A stretch of DNA of 64,000 bases from Aromatoleum evansii (GTDB taxonomy: Bacteria > Pseudomonadota > Gammaproteobacteria > Burkholderiales > Rhodocyclaceae), in assembly GCF_012910805.1 (NCBI RefSeq), contig NZ_WTVK01000010.1, forward strand, positions 61,973 through 125,972, in the 5' to 3' direction. Shown here in pieces: positions 1 to 8,153 of this stretch (its first letter is position 1; every line of letters begins with the position of its first letter). A program made the position numbers and the translations under genes. Below the pieces are notes generated by a model. It had not been told where the DNA came from and did not search any database. It saw only the letters and a list, made by a program, of their open reading frames with translations.

Positions 1-36
1 AATCGCGGCGACAGCTAACCGATCCGCCAAACACGT

Positions 37-121
37 CCGTTCGCCCTGAGCTTGTCGAAGGGCGGTGGCCAGGCTTCGACAGGCCTGCCCTGAGCGAAGT
101 CGAAGGGCTCAGCCCGAACGG
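37..121. repeat. Palindromic dispersed repeat downstream of rquA
   Basis: The ends are inverted copies of each other (CCGTTCG at 37-43, CGAACGG at 115-121). The interior repeats the TTCGAC/GTCGAA and CCTGAGC words in both orientations, so the transcript would fold into an imperfect hairpin. From memory, this resembles a short repeat found scattered between genes in many proteobacteria. It lies 27 bp past the stop codon of rquA, so it could also act as an RNA 3'-end structure for that gene. Whether it is mobile cannot be judged from one copy. Confidence 0.6.
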
Positions 122-148
122 TATCCGGTTCCGGGTCGGCGGCGCGGT

Positions 149-868
149 TCAGCCGCGCCGCACCCCGACGACTTTTTGATAGAGACCACCGAACAAGGTG
201 GTCTTTGTCCATTCGAACCCCTCACCCCGCGGCGAAAGTGCGGTGATGTCGGCATCGAGCAGCGAAGGGGCGAAAGGCTCGAGCCAGCGGAAAACCTGCG
301 CCATGACGGGACGCAGGGGATGCCACGGCCGCGTACGGTGGTAATCGACGAACACGATCTTGCCCCCCGGCTCGACCGCCCCGAGGAGGTTGTGCACGAT
401 GCACGCACGTTCGACCGGCGGAACTTCATGCAGCAGGAAGAAGCAGCACACCGCTGCATGCGACTCGGCCGCGAGGCAATCGGGCCGCGCCAGGTCGCCC
501 TGGCGCACCTCGGCGTGCACGAGTCCGTCGAGCTTGCGGCGGGCATTCGCAACCTGGATCGGCGCGACGTCGATGACTTCGAGGGCGCCAGTGCAGCCGA
601 CCCGCTCGGCGAGCAGGCGCGAGAACGGCCCATAGACACACGCGGCCTGCAACAGGCGCTGCCCCGGCGCGAACTCCTCGACCGCCGCGCGCATCAGGCG
701 TCGGGCGTTGCCCCACAGGATGGCGGAAACGACCCACTCCCTGTCCAGCCAGGGCAGGGTGCGATGGCTCAGATAGGCCCAGTGATAGGTGCGCGACAGA
801 TAGGACGGCACGGCACAGGCGTTAGTCGCAGGCTGCATCATGGCGGGATCGGCAGAAATCTGTGTCAT
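149..868 (-). CDS. rquA: RquA-like methyltransferase-fold protein, rhodoquinone biosynthesis
   Basis: A 239-residue protein with a class I SAM-methyltransferase fold that matches RquA. In that family the enzyme converts ubiquinone to rhodoquinone by replacing a ring methoxy group with an amine derived from SAM. Recognisable RquA features are the N-terminal YLSRTYHWAY segment (about 23-32), the unusual motif I LLQAACVYG (72-80) in place of a glycine-rich loop, the FFLLHE segment, VDYHRTRPWHPLRP, and the C-terminal FGGLYQKVV. The start at 868 was chosen because longer reading would run through the opposite-strand riboswitch; an ATG at 880 and ATGs at 838-841 are alternatives. It is transcribed away from the cobalamin operon. 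Rhodoquinone would serve low-potential fumarate respiration. Identification is by motif recall, without alignment. Confidence 0.85.
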   Translation of the reverse strand: MTQISADPAMMQPATNACAVPSYLSRTYHWAYLSHRTLPWLDREWVVSAILWGNARRLMRAAVEEFAPGQRLLQAACVYGPFSRLLAERVGCTGALEVIDVAPIQVANARRKLDGLVHAEVRQGDLARPDCLAAESHAAVCCFFLLHEVPPVERACIVHNLLGAVEPGGKIVFVDYHRTRPWHPLRPVMAQVFRWLEPFAPSLLDADITALSPRGEGFEWTKTTLFGGLYQKVVGVRRG

Positions 869-1009
869 GCCCGTCAGCATAACCGGATCTGCTGAAGCGC
901 GGAACGCAGAGTGCATACCCTCGCCGTATTCACGGGGATGCGGACTCCCCGGCATGGGCAGGCGGCAGGATAACCGTTGTCGCAGCGGCCCCGTCTGGCG
1001 TAGCGACAC

Positions 1010-1039
1010 TTGCATCGCGGGATGAATATCGCCTATGCT
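1010..1039 (+). promoter_or_regulatory. Sigma-70-like promoter of the cobalamin operon
   Basis: TTGCAT at 1010-1015 and TATGCT at 1034-1039 are separated by 18 bp. Transcription from here would begin about 10 bp before the cobalamin riboswitch, which is the expected geometry. This is a consensus match only. Confidence 0.5.
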
Positions 1040-1051
1040 CCGCGCTGAATT

Positions 1052-1248
1052 CGATCCGGGTTCCCCGGCGTGCGACCGTGCGCCGGGGTGAAACGGGAAG
1101 TCCGGTGACGTCGGAGGATCAGATCCTCCGGCCAGTCCGGCGCAGCCCCCGCTGCTGTAAGCCTGACGGATCCGCCACACGCCACTGAGCCTCGCGCTCG
1201 GGAAGGCGGCGGAATCCGGTGGAAGGCGAGCCAGAAGACCGGCCCGAT
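1052..1248 (+). ncRNA. Cobalamin (AdoCbl) riboswitch
   Basis: The region holds conserved blocks of the cobalamin riboswitch in the right order: a GGGAAG-type purine run followed by CCGGTG near 1096-1104, the B12-box core GCAGCCCCCGCTGCTGTAA (about 1142-1160), GCCACTG (about 1181), GGGAAGGCGGCGG (1200-1212), and the closing GAGCCAGAAGACCGGCC (1228-1244). It precedes the first gene of a B12 synthesis operon, so feedback repression by adenosylcobalamin is expected. About 190 nt separate the aptamer from the cobM start. A weak hairpin (CGGGC at 1312-1316 with GCCCG at 1321-1325, then a short T-containing run) may belong to the expression platform. Confidence 0.95.
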
Positions 1249-1438
1249 CGATTTGGAAGGTTTGTGCCCCGGGGTGTGGGCTTGCCGACTGGAATCCGAT
1301 CGCGTCCGTTGCGGGCTCAGGCCCGTCCGTTTCGCCTCATCGACCCAGCCTCAAGTTGCACTCGACCGCGTCCGCTCGTCGGCGTCGTCGATTGCTGCCA
1401 TCCCCGGTGCGTGTTCAATGCACTCGCGGGGAGACGTC

Positions 1439-2245
1439 ATGCATTCCGATACCCTGCCGGGAACCGTGTGGTTCGTCGGCGCCGGCCCGGGCGACCCGGA
1501 CCTGATCACCGTGAAGGGCCGCCGTCTGCTCGAACAGGCGGGCGGCATCCTGTTCGCGGGCTCGCTCGTCGACCAGGCGGCGACGCTCCACGCGCCGGAA
1601 GGCTGCGCGATCCGCGATTCGAAGGACATGACGCTGGAGGAAATGGCGGCCTGGCTGATCGAAGCGGCCTCCTGCCATGCGACCGTGGTGCGCCTGCAGA
1701 CCGGGGATCCGGGGCTGTACGGCGCCCTGGTCGAAATGACACGGCTGCTGGATGCGGCCGCGGTGCCGTGGAAGGTGGTGCCGGGGGTGTCCTCGGCGAT
1801 GGCCTCCGCCGCGGCAGCCGGCGAGACGCTGACGCTGCCGGAAGTCACGCAGACGGTGATCCTCACCCGCGTCGCAGGCCGCACGCCGATGCCGGCGGGC
1901 GAGGAGCTCGACGCGCTCGCCGCGCACCGCACGACGCTATGCATCTTCCTGTCGATCACGCTGCTGCATGAGGTGCAGGACGCGCTGCGCCGCGCCGGCT
2001 GGCCGGAGGACGCGCCGATCCTCGTCGTGCAGAAGGCGAGCTGGCCGGGCGAGGAGAAGGTCGTGCGCGGCACCCTCGCCGACATCAAGAAGAAGTGCCA
2101 GGCAGAAAGAATCGCCTCGCAGGCCATGATCATCGCCAGCCCCGCCCTGGGCGCGCGCGACTGGCCCGAGATCGCCCGTTCCAAACTCTACGACCCGGCC
2201 TTCAGTCACCGCTTCCGCCGGGCCTCTGTCACGGAGAACGCATGA
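1439..2245 (+). CDS. cobM: Precorrin-4 C11-methyltransferase
   Basis: 268 residues, the normal length for CobM/CbiF. It transfers a methyl group from SAM to C-11 of (cobalt-)precorrin-4 in corrin-ring synthesis. The N-terminal GAGPGDPDLITVKG (about 14-27) is the tetrapyrrole-methylase signature, followed by LQTGDPGLYG and PGVSS motifs typical of the family. The frame stays open upstream through the riboswitch leader, but the ATG at 1439 has a GGGGAG ribosome-binding site and begins where the family begins. It is the first gene of the operon, and its stop overlaps the next start (ATGA). Confidence 0.95.
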   Translation: MHSDTLPGTVWFVGAGPGDPDLITVKGRRLLEQAGGILFAGSLVDQAATLHAPEGCAIRDSKDMTLEEMAAWLIEAASCHATVVRLQTGDPGLYGALVEMTRLLDAAAVPWKVVPGVSSAMASAAAAGETLTLPEVTQTVILTRVAGRTPMPAGEELDALAAHRTTLCIFLSITLLHEVQDALRRAGWPEDAPILVVQKASWPGEEKVVRGTLADIKKKCQAERIASQAMIIASPALGARDWPEIARSKLYDPAFSHRFRRASVTENA

Positions 2246-3234
2246 TGCAAGACACCACGATCCTGCTGGTAGGCCACGGTTCGCGCAATCGCGCGGGCAA
2301 CGACGAGATCGAGCGCTTTGCCCAGGCGTGGCGCGAGCGCCGGCCCGAGTGGCGCATCGAGGCCTGCTTCATCGAGTACGCCGACGTGCTGCTCGACGCG
2401 GGCCTCGACCGCGCCGCCCACGGGGCCAAGCGCGTCATCGTGATCCCCTTCATCCTCAACGCGGCCGGCCACGTGAAGATGGAGATCCCGGCTGCGATCG
2501 AGGCGGCACGCGAACGCCATCCGGGCGTGGCCTTCGACTGCACCCGCCACCTCGGCATGGGGCGCGAGATCTTCGACGTGCTGACGGGCCAGCTCGACCG
2601 CCTGATGCGCGCACTGCACATGCCCGACCCCTGCACGACCGGCGTGATCCTGCTCGGCCGCGGCTCGTCGGACGCAGGCGCGAACGGCGAGCTCGCGAAG
2701 ATGGCGCGCTGGATCTTCGAGGATACCGACCACGAGTTGGTCGATCTCGCCTTCACCGGCGTGACCTGGCCGCGGCTGGAGACGGCTGTACAACGCCAGG
2801 TACGCCTGGGGATGACGCAGATCGCGGTGGTGCCGGTGTATCTCTTCACCGGCGTGCTGATCGAGCGCATCGACGCGCAGCTCGCACGGCTACGCGCACA
2901 GTATCCGCAGATCGCCTTCGCGCTCGGCACGCACTTCGGCTTCGACCCGGGCGTCTTCAAGTTGGTCGAGGCGCGCGTCGCGGATGCACAAAGCGGTGAA
3001 ACCGCGCTGCTCGAATGCGACGGCTGCAAGTACCGCCTCGCGGCCGAGGACGAACACCTGCACGACCATAGCCACACGGCGGGTCACCACGCGCACGACG
3101 GGCACGACCACCCTCACCACCACCACGATCACGGTCATGCGCACGGCGGCCACGATCACGGTCACGCCTGTTCGCACCACTCATCGACCAACAATCGGCC
3201 GCACGCCGGCTGCGCCCACCACGCCCACGCCTGA
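2242..3234 (+). CDS. cbiX: Sirohydrochlorin cobaltochelatase with long His-rich tail
   Basis: 330 residues, CbiX family. It inserts Co2+ into sirohydrochlorin, the committing step of the anaerobic cobalamin route. The first chelatase domain carries LLVGHGSRNRAG with the metal-binding His, and FILNAAGHVKMEIP. The second starts near GVILLGRGSSDAGAN and contains PVYLFTGVLIERI. After LLECDGCKYRLAAED comes a low-complexity tail (about residues 272-330) with 25 histidines plus Asp, Gly and three Cys. Such tails in CbiX relatives are thought to hold or deliver metal. Starts at 2242 (ATGA overlap with cobM) and 2245 are both possible. Confidence 0.93.
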   Translation: MMQDTTILLVGHGSRNRAGNDEIERFAQAWRERRPEWRIEACFIEYADVLLDAGLDRAAHGAKRVIVIPFILNAAGHVKMEIPAAIEAARERHPGVAFDCTRHLGMGREIFDVLTGQLDRLMRALHMPDPCTTGVILLGRGSSDAGANGELAKMARWIFEDTDHELVDLAFTGVTWPRLETAVQRQVRLGMTQIAVVPVYLFTGVLIERIDAQLARLRAQYPQIAFALGTHFGFDPGVFKLVEARVADAQSGETALLECDGCKYRLAAEDEHLHDHSHTAGHHAHDGHDHPHHHHDHGHAHGGHDHGHACSHHSSTNNRPHAGCAHHAHA

Positions 3235-3237
3235 ACC

Positions 3238-3924
3238 ATGAACAGCAACGTCGTCACCGAACAGCTCACGGCCGCCGGACGCGCGATCGAGCACGACTCC
3301 TTCGCGATCATCGACGCGGAAGTCGGCCGCCACGACTATCGGCCGGAACAATGGCCGGTCGTGCGCCGCATGATCCATGCGAACGCGGACTTCGAATTCA
3401 ACGGCCTGACCGATTTCCACGCCGAAGCGGTGGCGGCGGGGCTGGCGGCGATCCTCGCCGGTGGCACGCGCATCGTCGCCGACGTCGAGATGATCTGCGT
3501 CGGCCTGTCGGCCTCGCGCCTCACGCACTTCGGCATGAGCACGCACCAGTTCATCTCGGACGCGGACGTGATAGCCCAGGCGAAGGCCGAGGAAACCACG
3601 CGCGCCGTGCAGGCGATGCGCAAGGCGCACCGCCTGGGCCTCCTCGACGGCGCGATCGTCGGCATCGGCAACGCGCCGACGGCGCTGATCGAGGTCGTGC
3701 GCCTGATCCGCGAGGAAGGCGCGCGACCGGGGCTGGTGATCGGCATGCCGGTCGGCTTCGTGTCGGCGGCCGAGTCGAAGGACCTGATGGCGGAAGTCGA
3801 TGAGGTGCCCTGGATCGTGATCCGCGGCCGCAAGGGCGGCTCGACGCTGGTCGTCGCGGCGATTCATGCGTTGCTCGGGCTGGCCGAGGCGCGCCAGCGC
3901 GAACAGCAGGCGCCGGCGGCGTAA
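3238..3924 (+). CDS. cobH: Precorrin-8X methylmutase
   Basis: 228 residues, CobH/CbiC family. It moves the C-11 methyl group to C-12, giving (cobalt-)hydrogenobyrinate/cobyrinate. The segment VVRRMIHANADF places His47 where the catalytic His of CobH lies. GGTRIVADVEMICVGLS and the C-terminal VIRGRKGGSTLVVAAIHALL are also typical. It begins 3 bp after the cbiX stop, in the same operon. Confidence 0.95.
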   Translation: MNSNVVTEQLTAAGRAIEHDSFAIIDAEVGRHDYRPEQWPVVRRMIHANADFEFNGLTDFHAEAVAAGLAAILAGGTRIVADVEMICVGLSASRLTHFGMSTHQFISDADVIAQAKAEETTRAVQAMRKAHRLGLLDGAIVGIGNAPTALIEVVRLIREEGARPGLVIGMPVGFVSAAESKDLMAEVDEVPWIVIRGRKGGSTLVVAAIHALLGLAEARQREQQAPAA

Positions 3925-3937
3925 GCAGGGACGAACC

Positions 3938-5101
3938 ATGGCAGCGGGCCACGCCTTGCCGGAGAAGGTGCGCAAGGGCGACGCGAAGCGCGAGCGCGGC
4001 AATCGCACGGGCTTTACGACCGGTGCGAACTCGGCCGCCGCGGCGACCGCGGCCACACTCGGCCTCGTGCACGGCGAGGTTCCGGCCGAGATCGAGTGCG
4101 TGCTGCCGAACACGATGCATATCTTCTTTCGCGTCACCGACGGGCGCGTCGACGGCGACTGCGCCCACGCCGTGAGCATCAAGGACGCGGGCGACGACCC
4201 GGACGCGACCGACAAGGCGCATCTGACCGCCGACGTGCGTCGCATCCCGGACGGCGGCGGCGAGGTGATCCTGAAAGGCGGTCCCGGCGTCGGCGTCGTC
4301 ACGAAGCCCGGCCTCGGGTTGGAGATCGGCGGCCCGGCGATCAACCCGGTGCCGCGTCGGAACATCTGCGAGAACGTCGCGCGCGCCGGCGCTGCGATCC
4401 TCGCCGCGGGCGACAGTCTGGAGGTGACGATCTCGGTGCCGGGCGGCGAGGAGATGGCGAAGAAGACGCTCAACGCGCGCCTGGGCATCCTCGGTGGCAT
4501 CTCCATCCTCGGCACGACCGGCATCGTGCGCCCGTACTCGACCGCGGCCTTCCGCGCGAGCGTGATCCAGGCGGTCGACGTCGCCGCCAACCAGGGCCAG
4601 ACGACGGTGGTGTTCACGACCGGCGGGCGCACCGAGAAGTGCGCGATGCGCGAGTTCCCCGAACTCGACGAGGCCTGCTTCGTGCAGATGGGCGACTTCG
4701 TCAAGGCGGCGTTCTCGACCGCGGTGAAGCACGGGATGCAGCGCGTCATCGTCGGCGCGATGGTCGGCAAGCTCACGAAGATCGCGCAGGGCCTGTCGGT
4801 GACACACGCGTGGCGCGAGGAGATCGACCGCCAGCTGATCGCCGACGCCGCAACCGAAGTCGGCGCACCGCCCGAGGTCGTCGAGCAGATCCGCGCCGCC
4901 GAGACCGCGCGCTTCGCCGCCGAAAGCCTCGCCGAACTGGGCCTCACCGTGCCCTTCCACCGCGCGCTCGCGCTGCGCGCGATCCGCTCCCTGCGCGACC
5001 GCTATCCCGGCCCGCACCGCCTCACCGTGCTCGCGTGCAATTTCGAAGGCGTGCCCATTGTCACCGTGGAGGAATCCGAATGTCTGACCTGCGCTGCCTG
5101 A
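3938..5101 (+). CDS. cbiD: Cobalt-precorrin-5B C1-methyltransferase
   Basis: 387 residues, CbiD family. It methylates C-1 during ring contraction in the anaerobic (early-cobalt) route, so it marks which route this organism uses. The N-terminal RTGFTTGANSAAAATAA (from about residue 23) is the CbiD signature, except that the Cys usually found in the TTG-x-C-A-x-A-A motif is replaced by Asn. TTGGRTEKCAMREFPEL and GDFVKAAFSTAVKHGMQRVIVGAMVGKLTKIAQG are further family blocks. The reading frame extends upstream, but ATG 3938 gives the family N-terminus. Confidence 0.93.
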   Translation: MAAGHALPEKVRKGDAKRERGNRTGFTTGANSAAAATAATLGLVHGEVPAEIECVLPNTMHIFFRVTDGRVDGDCAHAVSIKDAGDDPDATDKAHLTADVRRIPDGGGEVILKGGPGVGVVTKPGLGLEIGGPAINPVPRRNICENVARAGAAILAAGDSLEVTISVPGGEEMAKKTLNARLGILGGISILGTTGIVRPYSTAAFRASVIQAVDVAANQGQTTVVFTTGGRTEKCAMREFPELDEACFVQMGDFVKAAFSTAVKHGMQRVIVGAMVGKLTKIAQGLSVTHAWREEIDRQLIADAATEVGAPPEVVEQIRAAETARFAAESLAELGLTVPFHRALALRAIRSLRDRYPGPHRLTVLACNFEGVPIVTVEESECLTCAA

Positions 5102-6366
5102 TCCTGGGCATCCTCGACGACGGCTGGGAGGGGCTCTCGGCCGCCGGCCGTGCGCGCCTCGGCGCGAGCCGCATCGTGATCGGCGCGCGCCGCACGCTGG
5201 ATCTCGTCGCGCCACATCTGGGCGGTGACATCGAGCTGCGCGACATGGACGGCGCGCTGGGCAAGACACCCGAATGGGTGCGCGCTGCGCTCGCCGACCG
5301 ACTGCCGGTGACCGTGCTCGCGACCGGCGACCCGCTGTGCCACGGGATCGCACGTTTCCTCGTCGACAAGCTCGGGGCGGGAAAGATCGAGGTGCTACCG
5401 GCACCGTCGACGATCGCGCTCGCCTGCGCGCGGCTCAACAAGACTTGGCAAGACGCCGCGATCCGCTCCTGCCACGGTGCGGATGCGGGCGAATGGGCCG
5501 TTGGCGCGACGCCCGGGCATGGGCTGTATCCCATCGTGCGTGCGGTCGCCGAACACGCGCGCGTCGTTAGCTTCACGAGCCCCGCGAACAGTCCGGACCG
5601 CGTCGCGCGGGCGCTCCTCGCCGCGGGCTATGGCGACGATTTGCGCATTTCGGTCGCGGCACGGCTGTGCCTTCCGGACGAGGAAATCTTCGCCGACCTG
5701 ACGCTCGCCGCGGCTGCGGAGTGCCGCTTCCCCGACCCGAACATCGTTGTCATCGACCGCGTTAAACCGCCCGCAACTCGTGCAGTGTGCGGCTTCGAGG
5801 ATGCGGATTTCGTGCAGCGCCAGCCGGAAAAAGGGCTGATCACCAAGCTCGAAGCGCGCGCCGTGTCGCTCGCGAAGCTCGGATTGCGCAGCGACAGCCT
5901 GGTGTGGGACATCGGCGCCGGATCGGGCTCGGTCGGACTGGAGGCCTCGCGCGTCGCCCGCCTGGGCCACGTCTGGGCGATCGAGAAGAACGGCGCCGAC
6001 GCCGCCAACGCGCGCGAGAACGCCCGCCGCCTGCAGGCGACGAACTACACGCTGGTCGAGGGCAAGGCGCCGGACGGGCTCGACGCGTGGCCGGATCCGG
6101 ATGCGGTCTTCATCGGCGGCTCGGGCGGAGAGCTCGCGCAGCTGATCGCGCTGTGCCTTGAGCGCCTGAAGCCCGCCGGGCGGCTGGTGATGAACTTCGT
6201 CACGATCGAGAACCTCGCGACCGCGACCGCCGCGCTCGCCGGCGCAGGCGCCGCATGGGAAGTGACGATGCTGTCGGCCGCGCGCAGCCAGCCGATCCTC
6301 GACATGCACCGGCTGGCCGCGCAGAACCCGGTGTGGATCGTGAGCGCGCAAAGGAAAACTTCATGA
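5080..6366 (+). CDS. cbiET: Precorrin-6Y C5,15-methyltransferase (decarboxylating), CbiE-CbiT fusion
   Basis: 428 residues, a two-domain CobL-type protein. Residues 1 to about 205 form the CbiE tetrapyrrole methylase (TGDPLCHG at 82-89, LPAPSTIALACARL). Residues from about 245 form the CbiT class I methyltransferase (DIGAGSGSVGLE at 277-288, FIGGSGGEL). Together they methylate C-5 and C-15 and decarboxylate the C-12 acetate chain. The start overlaps the cbiD 3' end by 22 bp and is preceded by GGAGG. A 74-bp palindrome follows 32 bp after the stop. Confidence 0.95.
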   Translation: MSDLRCLILGILDDGWEGLSAAGRARLGASRIVIGARRTLDLVAPHLGGDIELRDMDGALGKTPEWVRAALADRLPVTVLATGDPLCHGIARFLVDKLGAGKIEVLPAPSTIALACARLNKTWQDAAIRSCHGADAGEWAVGATPGHGLYPIVRAVAEHARVVSFTSPANSPDRVARALLAAGYGDDLRISVAARLCLPDEEIFADLTLAAAAECRFPDPNIVVIDRVKPPATRAVCGFEDADFVQRQPEKGLITKLEARAVSLAKLGLRSDSLVWDIGAGSGSVGLEASRVARLGHVWAIEKNGADAANARENARRLQATNYTLVEGKAPDGLDAWPDPDAVFIGGSGGELAQLIALCLERLKPAGRLVMNFVTIENLATATAALAGAGAAWEVTMLSAARSQPILDMHRLAAQNPVWIVSAQRKTS

Positions 6367-6398
6367 AGCGCCCGGCTCGGGAGAACCGAGTACAGCCC

Positions 6399-6472
6399 GT
6401 GGGAGCGGCTTCAGCCGCGAATAAGCCACTGCGCACGCGATACCGCCGATTCGCGGCTGAAGCCGCTCCCAC
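6399..6472. repeat. 74-bp inverted repeat, copy 1
   Basis: Perfect outer arms of about 23 bp begin GTGGGAGCGGCTTCAGCCGC and face each other around a 26-bp centre. Copies of exactly the same length lie at 19253-19326 and 60361-60434. This copy separates cbiET from cobI inside the cobalamin operon, in a 192-bp gap with no other recognisable feature. It looks like a REP-type element whose transcript would fold into a strong hairpin. No T-run follows, so it is not a standard terminator. Confidence 0.9.
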
Positions 6473-6558
6473 ATGACCGCCTCCCCCATGACCGTCTCCC
6501 ACGTAGCCAGCACCCACAGGGACGACCAGCGCAAGAACGCACCGACAACGACGACAAA

Positions 6559-7383
6559 ATGAATGACGCCCTCCCCCCGCCCCGCTACGGCCGCCTGATC
6601 GGCGTCTCCCTCGGACCCGGTGATCCCGACCTGATCACGCGCCGCGGGTGGACCGCGCTGCAGTCGGACGCACGCTGGACCTACCCCGTGAAGAAGGCCG
6701 AGGAACGTTCCTACGCGCTCGACATCGTCGTGCGTGGCGGCCTCGAAGTGCCGGGCGACGCCGTCGAACTGGTGTTCCCGATGACGCGGGACGCTGTCGC
6801 GCTCGCGAAGGCCTGGGCACGCGCCGCCGCCCGCACGGCCGAGCTCCTCGCCGAAGGGCGCGACGTCGCCTTCCTGGTCGAGGGCGACGCCTCGACCTAC
6901 TCGACTTTCCGCCACCTCGCGCGCGCGGTGCGCGAGCTCGCCCCGGAAGTCGAGGTCGAAACCATCCCCGGAGTCAGCTCCTTCGCTGCCGCCGCGGCCT
7001 GCGCGGACCTCGCGCTCGCCGAGGAAGACGAGACCGTCGCGGTGATCCCGGCCGCCTACGGCGTGTCGGTGATCGACCACCTGCTCGACGAGTTCGACAC
7101 GCTGGTGCTGATGAAGGTGAAGCCGCTGCTCGACGAGGTGCTGGATCTGCTCGAAGCGCGCGATCTCCTCGCGACGAGCTGCTTCGTCGAGAAGGTTGGC
7201 TCGCCCGAGGAGCGCGTCGTCAAGGACGTCGCGAGTCTGCGCGGCGAGAAGGTCAATTACCTGTCGCTGCTGCTGGTGCAGAATCCCAAGCGCGCGCGCG
7301 GCGAACTGCGTCGCGGGTGCCGCAAGCGCGCAGCCGCAACCGAGATCGGAACGGTCGCGACGACGGCGAAGGAAGCCGCATGA
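6559..7383 (+). CDS. cobI: Precorrin-2 C20-methyltransferase
   Basis: 274 residues, CobI/CbiL family. It methylates C-20 of (cobalt-)precorrin-2, the first ring methylation committed to cobalamin. SLGPGDPDLITRRG (about 17-30) is the SAM-binding signature, EGDASTYSTFRHLA is diagnostic for CobI/CbiL, and IPGVSSFAAAAA is the third tetrapyrrole-methylase motif. The C-terminus carries about 25 basic residues beyond the usual end. The stop overlaps the cbiG start (ATGA). Confidence 0.95.
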   Translation: MNDALPPPRYGRLIGVSLGPGDPDLITRRGWTALQSDARWTYPVKKAEERSYALDIVVRGGLEVPGDAVELVFPMTRDAVALAKAWARAAARTAELLAEGRDVAFLVEGDASTYSTFRHLARAVRELAPEVEVETIPGVSSFAAAAACADLALAEEDETVAVIPAAYGVSVIDHLLDEFDTLVLMKVKPLLDEVLDLLEARDLLATSCFVEKVGSPEERVVKDVASLRGEKVNYLSLLLVQNPKRARGELRRGCRKRAAATEIGTVATTAKEAA

Positions 7384-8153
7384 GCGTCCACCTCCCCTTC
7401 CCCAACGAACGCGTCGCGGTCGTCTCGATCACGAAACACGGCATCGCGCTCGCCGGCAAGGTCGTCGCGGCGATCCCCGGCGCCCGCCTCTTCGCGCCCG
7501 AGAAGTTCCGCGCCGAAGCCGAAGCCGCCGCGCCGGGCGCCGCGGCCTGCTACACGGGCAAGACCGGCGACCAGATCCCGGCGCTCTTCGCGGGCTTCGA
7601 CGGCATCGTCGCGATCGTCTCGCTCGGCGCCGTCGTGCGCCTGATCGCGCCGCACCTCAAGGCCAAGGAACAGGATCCCGGCATCGTCGTGCTCGACGAA
7701 GGCGGCCGCTACGCGATCCCGATGCTCTCCGGCCACCTTGGCGGGGCGAACGCGCTGGCGGGCGTGCTGGCCGCGGCGCTAGGCGCGCAGCCGGTGCTGA
7801 CCACGGCGTCGGATGCGCGCGAGACGCTCGCCGTCGATCTGCTCGGCCGCGAACTGGGCTGGAGCTTCGATGCGAGTCACGACGAGATCGTGCGCGCGAG
7901 CGCCGCGGTCGTGAACGACGAGCCGGTCGCGCTCGTGCAGGAAGCGGGCAGCCACGACTGGTGGGTGCGCCACGCCAACGGCCGCAGCGGCCCGCTGCCG
8001 GCAAACCTGAAGCGCTTCGAGCGCCTCGAGGACGTCGATCCGGAACAATTCGGCGCGGTACTGTGGATCAGCCGGCGCGAATTGCCCGCCGGCTGGGCCG
8101 AACGCCTCGCCGGCCGTCGCGTGATCTACCGCCCGCCGCAGGAGGCCGCGTGA
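7380..8153 (+). CDS. cbiG: Cobalt-precorrin-5A hydrolase, N-terminal and central part of CbiG
   Basis: 257 residues. CbiG opens the C-20/C-1 lactone and releases acetaldehyde in the anaerobic route. The SGHLGGANALA motif (117-127) and VVLDEGGRYAIPMLSG are characteristic. Standard CbiG is about 350 residues and has a C-terminal CobE-like domain. Here the protein stops before that domain, which is encoded by the next ORF in a different frame with a GTGA overlap. This is a natural split and not obviously a frameshift, because the downstream part has its own Shine-Dalgarno sequence. Confidence 0.92.
   Translation: MSVHLPFPNERVAVVSITKHGIALAGKVVAAIPGARLFAPEKFRAEAEAAAPGAAACYTGKTGDQIPALFAGFDGIVAIVSLGAVVRLIAPHLKAKEQDPGIVVLDEGGRYAIPMLSGHLGGANALAGVLAAALGAQPVLTTASDARETLAVDLLGRELGWSFDASHDEIVRASAAVVNDEPVALVQEAGSHDWWVRHANGRSGPLPANLKRFERLEDVDPEQFGAVLWISRRELPAGWAERLAGRRVIYRPPQEAA

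Noticed and set aside
65..895. Plus-strand open frame opposite rquA
   Set aside because: Composition is Arg/Ala-rich with no recognisable domain, while the minus strand encodes RquA motifs.
869..1180. Upstream extension of rquA through the riboswitch region
   Set aside because: It would translate the complement of a conserved RNA aptamer, and the RquA family begins near the chosen start.
1253..1438. In-frame upstream extension of cobM
   Set aside because: It lies in the riboswitch leader, has no homologous-looking sequence, and the ATG at 1439 has a good ribosome-binding site.
3055..3234. His-rich 3' end of cbiX as a tandem repeat or CRISPR-like array
   Set aside because: The CAC/CAT-rich DNA is codon-level low complexity inside an intact reading frame, with no fixed-length repeat and spacer pattern.
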